From Apteryx mantelli (taxonomy: Eukaryota; Chordata; Aves; Apterygiformes; Apterygidae): DNA of 64,000 nt. Positions 12,901 through 21,003 of this stretch are shown here, piece after piece. The notes under the pieces are model-generated. The model made no database searches and was not told the DNA's origin. It saw nothing but the letters and a program-made list of their open reading frames with translations. A program made the translations under genes and the position numbers. How positions within the stretch are numbered: the first letter of the stretch is position 1; the number at the start of each line of letters is the position of its first letter. The stretch is from NCBI RefSeq assembly GCF_036417845.1, contig NC_089981.1, positions 21,782,001-21,846,000 on the forward strand. The letters are read 5' to 3'.

Positions 12901-15900
12901 GGACACGCTCATAGGGGAACACTCTACCATCAGGGACAGGTCCAACTGGGTGTGGACCTTCAAGTCGAAGGCGATGCTGTGCCACCGGGCAGTGCGTGCT
13001 TTGGTCAAGTACCAGCTCTATTCGAAAGGGATGCAGGACATCTTTGAGGAAATAATGGGACACGAGCCCCACGGAAGGAGAGGGAAACTGTTTAGCCTCC
13101 TGGAGCACTTTGAGATCTGCCTGGAAGTGAGGAAAGCTGAAGCTCTCAACCCAGAGGCCAGTGAGTTTGTGCCTGGGAAGCCATGGGAGACAGCACGAGG
13201 CCATGGGGAGTCCTGGTACTTGTTCCCAACCTACCTGAACCAGACTGAAGAGGTTTCTGAGGTGTGGGGAGGAGATCACCCTGAGGACCTCCATATCCGG
13301 GCCTATTTCTCACCTGAAATACCTGAGGGCTTCTTTCAGAGGTAAGCAATAGTTTCTAGCTTGTGCTGAGGTTGTGTGCTGTTCACCAGCTGGTCTGTTT
13401 GGGGATTGCTTGACACAGAGCTGGTCTGATTGTCTGCAAACCCTCAGCTGTTGAGAGAACCTATCAGTTTGGGCACTAGGCTGGGACTCAAGAGACCGGG
13501 GGTGGCTTTTCAGCTGTGCCATGGTCTTGTGGGGCTCTGGACAAATCCTTTCAATATTCACTGCCTGCACATGAACAAAGATAATACTCTTGTGTTTCAC
13601 GTTTCACCTGAGGTGGGTTTTTTGGCAGGGATTGGACCACAGGGTTAGCCTCTTAGTGCAGTTGGGAGAGGTCTCTCAGGCCCACCACAGCAGATAATTG
13701 AGGATGGTCAGGTTTCTACTGGCATTGTGACTAGTTCCATTTCTGGACAGTCTCCTGCCTCTGTGGGGTTCTTCTCTTGGCTTGTGTTCAGAATTCATCT
13801 GATGGCCAAATCTGGAAGCAGCTCTTGGCTTAAGAAAGAGGCTTTTGACTGTTGTCTTTTGGAGAGCATGGAAGTGGGTATTGGGAATCACGTGGCCTGA
13901 CTCCTACTCTAGCACTAGCCTTAGGAATCTAGTGAATTTGCTGTAACAGCTAATTGTGGGCCTGATGTTTAGCCTTAGCTCCTGCTGCTTGAGCAGTCAG
14001 TAGGAGAGATTCTTCCTTCAGCTTCCACATTTGTTTCAGCTGAAATTGGTTTCATATTTTGAATTCCACCCAGTGCCACGCTTAATGTTGGAGATAATGG
14101 GGGAGGGAGGAGGGTGGTTAAATCCGTGGGCGATCTCCTTGCAGGTTCCTGGTGAAAGCTTGCTCCTTCTACTCCACACACTGGGTGGCCAAGGTGACCT
14201 GCCTGCTCATATGCAATGGCAAACCCTTGCTGATCAAAGAGAATAACCAGAGGGCCTACAGCTACCTAGAGCTCCGGTGCAGAAAGCCAGCAGAAAGGAT
14301 GGGTAAGAATCCTTGTCCTTGCGTTGCACCCTAGCTGCCTTCTGCGTACACGCGCTGCGCTTGTTTTGTGGCTCCCAACCACGTGTCTCTCCTTAGCCCT
14401 CCCCACCTCCACTGCTCTGGGTAAAGTTTCCCAGAAGCTTCTGCAGCACGCCCTAGTCTGGCCAGGGTCCTCTGAAGCATCAGCAGTTCAGCTGAACCTC
14501 CCCCTTTCTCCCTGTAACTTGTTCACGGTTCCACTCTCGAGGTATCAAATGAAAGTGGAAAGACAAATACTTATTTCTCATGAAGCAAATAGGTCAGTCT
14601 CTCTCTGATCCCTAAGGGTCCCGGAAGAGTCCATGTCTCCAACTCCAAGTAATAGGCAAAAACACCATATGAGTTGAGGATCTCTCTTTCAGTTCAAATT
14701 TTCAGTTGCCCTGGGCCTCGGTTAGCACGAGAGACCTAGTTGCTACAACCACTCTTTGCGCGGTCTGATGCAGGCAGGCTGCAAGCGACTCTTGCATCAC
14801 CCTTTGCCGGCAGCCAGGCCACCTCCCAGGCAGCTGGGGTGGGCATGAGTCACCACGACTTTCTCCTCCTGTCTGCAGAATTTCGGTCTGCCTGGGACTT
14901 CCTCATAGCCATCGTGTTCATCAGCCAGAAGCTTTCGGAGCAGTGGCCAGGGCTGCATGTCTGTGTGAAGACACCTTGCCGAACTGCTGGGTGTCCCGCG
15001 GAGCTTATGTGGCCGGACATGGATGGCAAAAACATTGTGTACGTACGTCCTGTGGCCCTCGAAGCAGAGGGCTGGCACCCAGTGGTTGTTATTGCAATGC
15101 CAGTGGGACTGATGGGCTTTTAAAAGCCATGTGAGAATAGTTGCAATACTTGCCAGACCCTGTACTGTCCTTCTGAATGTGGCAGTCTGTGTCCCTTGTG
15201 GTAATGGTTCACTGCATTTAATCATACGGGACATCTGAGCAAGGTAAAAAAGCTGAAAAAAGTTGAAAGTTGGTGCTTAGGCATAAGGCACGTAATGTCC
15301 TCACTGACCCCGTGCCAGGGACTGGGCAGTGCCTGATCTCCCTGATTTCCCACCTGACTTGGGCGCAGGGATGTGGGTAACTCGGCAGCCCTCCCTCCAG
15401 CTGGCCCCTCTGAACGCGGTGTCTTAAGTCAGTATGGAAAGATGGAGCCTTTTCAGTAATTTTGGCATCATCTTCTAAGGCAAGTGTTGAGGGCAGATCT
15501 TGCTCATTCTTCTTCTGTGGTCTCTTTCCTTCCAAGGACGAAGGAAGAAGTTAAAACTTGTGGAACATGCGGTCATCGGTTTCGAGCAGAACTGCTCTTA
15601 CCCAGAGGTGAGGCCAACGTTTGTGGGTTTGGGCTGTAAGATAGCTAGGGGTGGTGGACAAAAAGTCACTCCTGTGTCCCGTGTGTGGGAAGGGCAGATC
15701 CACAGAGGGGTTAAACCAAAGGAGGAGTAAGGGATTAAATGGGAAGGGAGGTTGGGAGGCACAGAGAGGAATGGGCACCTCTTATCTCCCACTCTAAGGG
15801 GAGTCTGGGGTGGGAAGCTGGTGTCTGGTCCCCTACTGCAAGCAATAACTGCTCTGGAAGAACTTGGAGTATTCCTCTCTCTCTGTGGGATCAAAGTGGC

Positions 15901-16495
15901 TGATTTTTGCTGGCCTGTTACCAGTGAGCTTTCCTGGCTTCTCGAGGGGGAAAATATCTGCTGGGTTTTAGCAGAGCGAGGTTGCTTGACAGCGGATATT
16001 CCTCCCTTTCTCCTTGCGCAGTGCCCGAGCAGCCGGAGGCTCTCCCAGCGCAGCCCCCCGTTCACTATTATGTCACCAGCTATGGGACCGCGACCTTCGG
16101 GCCCAGCCACGTCCACGTAAACCGCCAGGTAAGGCAGCTGCGGCTTGGCGCTTGCTGTTTCGCAGGTGGCGGTGCGTCCCCAGGGTGCAGCCCCTGTCTC
16201 TCCCCATGCGCGTCAGCGCCGCGCCGACAGCCGGGCTCGTGGCACGCGTCCTCTTTCCCCTCACTCCCGAAATGAGGGGGTGCAGCCGCTTCCAGCCCCC
16301 GGGACGCGTTGGCTCAGCCGCCTTTGGACTGGTTCTAGTTATGCCCCCCGGTTTGGACTGGGCTCTGGTTATGAAGGTCTCGCTTGAGAAACAGACCCCT
16401 GCAATGCTTCGCGGTGATTAGTTAGCCCTGAGCTCTCTGGTGCGCTTTGTAGCCTAGTTATCGTCTTACTTTTTCAGAACATCTCAAGTGAGTAA
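6905..16495 (+). CDS. ROCO-family GTPase (LRR-ROC-COR), MFHAS1-like
   Basis: Predicted 856-aa multidomain GTPase/scaffold. Exons: 6905-6923, 8075-8954, 9595-9886, 11131-11317, 12560-12750, 12854-13341, 14145-14302, 14879-15038, 15537-15607, 16022-16128, 16478-16495 (TAA). The sum is 2571 nt, phases agree throughout, and every intron is GT-AG. The start at 6905 has a good context (gccATGg) and splices in phase to the LRR exon. Domains: leucine-rich repeats about 12-210; ROC GTPase with P-loop GASLAGKST (225-233), DFAGQ (271-275) and THTD (333-336); COR about 395-740; a cysteine-rich tail (C-x4-C and C-x2-C) about 770-815, resembling a zinc ribbon; then a short beta-prone end. Human MFHAS1 is longer (about 1050 aa) and, as far as I recall, has nearly all its coding sequence in one exon, so this is a paralogue rather than its orthologue. 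Position beside IRF7 and MFHAS1's reported links to TLR signalling suggest an innate-immune role, which is inference. Confidence 0.85.
10664..11000 (-). mobile_element. Old CR1 LINE 3'-end fragment (in ROCO intron)
   Basis: The segment reads like the reverse complement of a CR1 3' end. It begins with a diverged version of the hairpin/terminal segment (GGAATCGCAGAG..., then GGGCCAACCTTCTGCTC). It continues through GACGGCACAGCCTCGCTGGG, a decayed form of the usual 'cacaacctctctgggcaacctgttcc' region. It is clearly more diverged than the copy at 50.0-50.9 kb, hence older. The right boundary is approximate and ends shortly before ROCO exon 4. Confidence 0.65.
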
Positions 16496-16595
16496 CTGGG
16501 CCAACAAGGAGGCACTTGTGGAAGAAGAGGTTTTTTTAGCCAAAGCCAAGCTGTCTTCAATGTGCTTTGCCTCCTGGTCTATAAGTTCTGTTTGC

Positions 16596-16601
16596 AATAA
16601 A
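16596..16601 (+). terminator. Polyadenylation signal of the ROCO gene
   Basis: Canonical AATAAA about 100 bp after the predicted TAA stop. It gives a short 3' UTR and supports the placement of the terminal exon. Confidence 0.75.
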
Positions 16602-17802
16602 TACCTCGGTAATGCATGGAAAGTCACTTTCTTTACTCAGCTGTCAGGGGAAGGAAGGGGGAGAATGTGCTTATTACTGCTTTGGTGCCAGCCAGGTGCC
16701 AGCAAGAGCAGGAGTAGAGAGCTCCTCTCCCAGCACTAGCCTTGCTCTGTCCTGCCCCAGTGTTCCCAGTGTCTTTGGAGGGGTCGGCGGTCTCAGATGG
16801 TGGGGTCCTGACCTGCTGCTGGGGGGCCAGGTGCCCAGGCAAGGGGTGGGTATGTGCTCATCCTCGCAAAGGAAGAACTCAGGCTACTTTAGAGAGGATC
16901 AAGGTGAGCACCGGCAAAAGATACATAGCAGTAGACAGGATGTGTTTATATATATATTTATATTTATTTATTTATTTATTTAAATGCATGAAACTTAAGA
17001 AAATAACTCTGTAAATGACTACTTTCTATGCAAAAATGCATGTTAACAGTTAACAGTCTGCCACAGGCTGAGCCTTGCTCCCTTCACCAAGGCCAGGACT
17101 TTGCCTGCTTGTCGTAGCCCGGTGGGGCGCTGTCAGCCCCCGGCTCTAGGAAGACCTGCTTCCCGGGCACCGGTCCCTGTCCCTCCCCCCGCCGTGGGTC
17201 TCCTTCCTCCCCATGCCCGCAGATGGTCGAAGGACTGGCAGGAACCGTGACTGCTCGCTCTCGGAAAAAGGACAGGTCGCTTCTGGGACCGGCTGCCGAC
17301 GTGACCAGGTTTGAACGGCCCCCGGCCCGCGGGGGCTCCTCCTCCGCCAGGCGTCCCCGTGCCGTTAGGCTTGGCGTTCATCCCGCACTGGCGACTGCTG
17401 CCGGAAGCGCACATTTGGGAGCCGAGCAATGATTTGGCAGCAGCTCGTTCCCCCCCGTTGCTGTGCAATGGTAAAATGGGTCCGTCTTTGCCTGTCACGT
17501 CAGCGTGAGCGGGGCAAGCAGCCACGGGTGAGTCCGGTGCGGGCTGGAGCTTTGCCGCAGGCGGGAGCTGGTCCGTGGGTCTGGTCCTGCCTTGCTGGTG
17601 GTGAGAGCCTCCCCGGGTGTAGTGTAGGTGGGCGCAGGTGGTTCGGGGGTCTCGGAGCCAGCACGGGTCTCGCTGCAATGCTCCTGCAAACGGGAAGCGA
17701 GGGAGCCACCTGCGTGGAGGGCCAAGCGGAGGCGGTGACTTGCCCCCGGTCCTCCAAAAGTACCGAACCCGGCGCCCGGCTCGCGGCAGCTCCTGCTGGC
17801 AC
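16602..17802. other. Convergent 3' flank: IRF7 3' UTR
   Basis: The end of the ROCO transcript (+) meets the IRF7 3' UTR (-). Several overlapping AATAAA hexamers occur on the minus strand inside a (TTTA)n tract at about 16950-16982. That gives IRF7 a 3' UTR of about 0.85 kb. The stretch between 17050 and 17800 is GC-rich, has no recognisable coding exon and is best read as IRF7 3' UTR. Confidence 0.6.
16948..16983 (-). terminator. (TTTA)n tract giving clustered IRF7 polyA signals
   Basis: A short TATA/TTTA tandem tract. Read on the minus strand it contains several overlapping AATAAA hexamers about 850 bp downstream of the IRF7 stop. A microsatellite appears to supply the polyadenylation signal. 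Confidence 0.55.
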
Positions 17803-20072
17803 TCAGTCCAGCTGCATGTTGTACTGCTCGATGAGCTCGAAGAGGCTGAAGGAGTCGGAGAGCTGCAGGCTCAGGCTGCCGCTGTTGAGGGAGGAGGCGC
17901 CCTCCCGCAGCACGTGCTCGTACCAGTACTCGCAGAACTTGGGCACCAGCTGCAAAAGCAAAAGACGCAGCATTTCGGGCAGCTGCCGCGTGCCCTGCCA
18001 CGCCAACGGCTCCCTGTGCGGGCACGCGAGCCCTGCTGAGCAGAGGGGCTCAGCGGTTCATTTAGGAGGGGAGAGGTTTCCTCACCTTCACCAGGATGAG
18101 CTTGGACTCCTTGGGCTTGGCCTTGGAGAAGCGCTGCCCGAAGCAGAGGAAGATGGTGAAGTCAGGTGAGCGCTCCCGGCGGTAGTCTCGGAAATCCCTC
18201 AGCTCTGCGAGAGGAATTTTTAGTGAGTGAGGCTGGGAGAGAGGAGTGTTGAGGGGGCACAGAGGGGCTGGGAGGTTTTGGATGGAGCAAGTTCTCGAGT
18301 CTGCTCCACCCGAGGGAAAGAGGGACCTGGAGTCACCGCTGTGGCCCAGCCTGCCCTTTCCCACCATCCCATCCTCCCTTGGAGGCTGGTGGCCACGTCT
18401 GGGTGGCCACTGTACCCCACCAGGACTTTGGTCCCCCGCGCCAAGCACTGGGCTGCGTACCCGTGCAGAACTCCTTGAAGTCGAAGATCTCCGTCTCTTG
18501 GTCGCGGCACAGCAGTTTGGGCGAGAGGTTGCCGACGTCCAGCTGCCTGGACAGGGCCCAGAAGACCTTGCACTTCTTCAGGCGCTGGGCGTAGATCTTG
18601 TTGTCGCGCTGCTCCAGCAGGAGCCCGGTGTTTTGCAGCAGCTCCTCGGTGAAGCGGCGCTGCTTCTGGTCGGCCAGGCTGGCGGGGCTGGGGAACTGCA
18701 CCAGCCACGTGAGGTCCAGGGGGATGGCAGGGTCAACGGTCTGGTACGCCAGCAGGCACCGGCTGCTGCCCACCTCCTCGTGGTGGAAGAGCTTCCCACG
18801 GTAGAAGATGCTGATGTCCAGGTTGGGAGGGATGCCACCTGCAGGTGACAGTGAGGAAGGCTTTGCCAGTGCTTTGGACCTCACCGTGACTCCAGCCCCG
18901 CTCCCACGGGTCTTGCTTGCTGCCTGTGTCCTTGGCCAGCACGATGCCCCCCGAGCTGGGGTCCCACCACCGGTGTGGTGAACCCAGCGCCCCCGCGAGA
19001 ACCAGGTAAGGGTGCGTGGCGCGCTGGAGCGGAGAAGGGCCCAAAAAACCTTTTAGACCCCAAAAGCAGCTTGGGGGGCCACCGCGGGGCACTGACCTGC
19101 GTTCCCCTGCAGCAGCGCCGCCTCCGGAGCCGCTGGGCAGGGGGCGGCCGGCGGCACCAGCCCCACGTCCGGGGCCGCTGCCGGCGCCTCCCAGGGGCTC
19201 TCGGTGTAGAGCAGCACGTCGCCCGCCACGCTTTGTGCCTCCAGGAGCCCGGCAGCATCCGCGGGGCCGGGCGCCTCCTGCCCGTAGAGGCCGTCCGCCC
19301 AGGCCGGCAGCTGGTGGCCGAGGTCGCACTGCTGCATCACCCACTGCAGCGCGTCCAGCGCGGCCCCGTCGCCCGGCTCTGCTTCGACGCCGAGGCCGTC
19401 GGCATGGGGGCAGGCGTCGGGAGGCCCCGCGGCCCCCGCTGTCGGCGGGGTGTTTCCCAGCGACAGGTCTCGGAAGTCGAACTCCAGCTGCGGCGTCGGG
19501 GTCGGCCAGCGCGGCGGGGCAGCCAGCGGGGCGGCGCGGTGGCGGCCGCCATCCTCGGGCGCCGGGTTTCCCGCGCCCCGCCGAGCCTCGCCGGCGACAC
19601 CGTAGACCTTGTGGGGGTCGTCGCCGCTCTTGGAGCGGTCGTCCAGCAGCACGAACATGCGGGTGCTCCGCAGGGCGCAGCGGAAGTTGGTTTTCCAGCG
19701 GGCCGGGTCCTCCCGCTCCGCCTGGTAGCGGCCGCTGGCTTTGGCCCAGTCCTGGGGGGGCGGCGGGGGCGGCGTTAGCGCGGCTGCGCGGGGGAGAGGG
19801 GCGCACGCGGCCGCATCATCCCGCGGGGCGTCCGGGGGGAGCCCTACCTTGAAGATCTGGAGGTCGCTGCTGCAGACGTCCTTCCTGGCGTTGTGCTTCC
19901 AGGGCACGCGGAAAGCGGTGCGGGTGCCGTCGAGCCAGCGCAGGCCCCCGTACGCCCCGCTGCTCACCGCCTGCAGCAGCCAGGGCCCAAAGCGCAGCGG
20001 CGGCGCCGGCCTGCGCGGGGCGGCCCGTCAGTGCCCCGGCGGGCCCCCTTGCCCGGCCTTACTCCGCGCCGC

Positions 20073-20105
<33 letters not shown>

Positions 20106-20135
20106 CCCGCCCCGTCCTTACCCCTCGCTCTCCAT
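17803..20135 (-). CDS. IRF7: Interferon regulatory factor 7 (complete)
   Basis: Transcription factor activated by TBK1/IKK-epsilon phosphorylation; it dimerises and drives type I interferon genes. Six exons on the minus strand: 20135-20122, 20010-19848, 19751-19097, 18838-18461, 18204-18086, 17949-17803 (TGA). The sum is 1476 nt, 491 aa, the length I recall for chicken IRF7. The N-terminal DNA-binding domain has the five-tryptophan signature at W15, W30, W42, W61 and W78, with the PWKHNARKD recognition region. Residues about 110-275 are a poorly conserved Pro/Ala-rich linker. The IRF-association domain spans about 279-440 (NLDISIFYRGKLF, LKKCKVFWALSRQL, RRERSPDFTIFLCFGQRFSK). The C-terminal tail has a serine cluster (about 462-478, SSLNSGSLSLQLSDSFS), the expected kinase target. 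Introns are short (86-258 bp) and GC content is high. Birds are thought to lack IRF3, so this gene probably covers both roles (established knowledge). Confidence 0.95.
20072..20108. repeat. (CCT)n / poly-C tract in IRF7 intron 1
   Basis: CTC-CTC repeats run into a C homopolymer of about fifteen bases inside the 111-bp first IRF7 intron. Read on the minus (coding) strand it is a G-rich/GGA tract with G-quadruplex potential about 15 bp after the 5' splice site. Confidence 0.8.
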
Positions 20136-20202
20136 CGCCAGCGACGGGGGCCGATGCCGGCGGCGCCGCGGGGTTTTGCTGGGGCTCCTGCCCACGGCGG
20201 CT

Positions 20203-20209
20203 CCTTATA
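20203..20209 (-). promoter_or_regulatory. TATA-like box of IRF7
   Basis: TATAAGG on the minus strand, about 70 bp upstream of the IRF7 start codon. It predicts transcription starting near 20175-20180 and a 5' UTR of only about 40 nt. Position relative to the ISRE and GAS just upstream supports a core promoter here. Confidence 0.6.
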
Positions 20210-20262
20210 GCGGGGCCGGAGGCGGCCCAGCTTGGCTCGGCCTCCCGGCTCCGGCAGCGCCT

Positions 20263-20271
20263 TTCCTGGAA
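20263..20271. promoter_or_regulatory. GAS-type STAT site in the IRF7 promoter
   Basis: TTCCTGGAA fits the STAT homodimer consensus TTC-N3-GAA and lies about 55 bp upstream of the TATA-like box. An E-box CACGTG follows within a few bases. Binding is predicted from the motif only. Confidence 0.5.
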
Positions 20272-20287
20272 ACCACGTGCGCCTGCT

Positions 20288-20298
20288 GAAAGTGAAAG
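20288..20298. promoter_or_regulatory. ISRE/IRF element of the IRF7 promoter
   Basis: GAAAGTGAAAG is an exact GAAANNGAAA interferon-stimulated response element core, bound by ISGF3 and IRFs. It sits about 80 bp upstream of the TATA-like box and 17 bp from the GAS site. IRF7 is a known interferon-stimulated gene, so an ISRE here is expected and consistent with autoregulation. Confidence 0.7.
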
Positions 20299-20688
20299 GG
20301 CCATTTCTGGCTCCTGCTGCAACACCGAAACAAGTAATTGGGAAAAAAAAAAGAAAAGAAAAAAAAGGGCAGGCAGAGGTGGCAGGGAGCCGCCACGGCT
20401 CCGGGCATCCGGCTTCGGGCAATCAAATCCGCCCGGCAGCGTGGAAATGAGCCCGGCGCCCCCCCGCCCAGCCCAGCGTGACCTCGCGCACATCCGTGTT
20501 TAAGGCAGGATGCCCGTAGCGGGGAGAGGGGCCGCGAGGGGCCGCGGCGGCGTTGCAGCCCCGGGCACCTGTCCCGGGTTGGCCGCCCGCGGCCTTGAGC
20601 GGGGCGAAACCGCCCCGTTTCGGTTGGCACCGCTCTGCGCGTGGGAGGGCGGGAGCCTGCGCCGCAACAAATAGCAACGAGGGTAATT

Positions 20689-20798
20689 AGAGAAGAAAAA
20701 AGAAAGGAGGGGGGGAGAGAAAAGAGGGGGGAAAGGGGGAAAAAAGGGGGGAAAAGGGGAAAAAAGGAAAAAAAGGGGAAAAAAGTGGGGGAAAAAAA
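20689..20798. repeat. Polypurine (GGGGAAAA-type) tract
   Basis: About 110 bp of almost pure purines on the plus strand, alternating runs of G and A. Strand-asymmetric tracts of this kind can form triplex (H-DNA) structures. It lies about 0.5 kb upstream of the IRF7 start. Confidence 0.85.
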
Positions 20799-20920
20799 GC
20801 GAGCCCTTTTGCAAAAGCCGAAAGCGGGGTGGCAGGGCCTGGCCAAGGTGGTGGCAAGGCAGGGCAGCGCGGCTGCGTGGGGCTTTCCTGGGCTCCTGGT
20901 GCCTGGGAACCCCCCTGCCC

Positions 20921-20924
<4 letters not shown>

Positions 20925-20985
<61 letters not shown>

Positions 20986-21003
20986 TATATATATAAAATA
21001 TAT
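20925..21003. repeat. (TA)n microsatellite
   Basis: About 75 bp of nearly perfect TA dinucleotides with one slip in the middle, between the IRF7 promoter and the large minisatellite. Cruciform-prone and likely to vary in length. Confidence 0.95.

Noticed and set aside
18880-18990. Possible extra IRF7 exon (minus strand, SSGGIVLAKDTGSKQD)
   Set aside because: The flanking exons already join in the right phase and give 491 aa; this segment is better read as intron, though alternative use is not excluded.
19016-19852. 278-codon plus-strand open frame antisense to IRF7 exon 3
   Set aside because: Arg/Pro/Gly-rich shadow of the GC-rich IRF7 coding exon.
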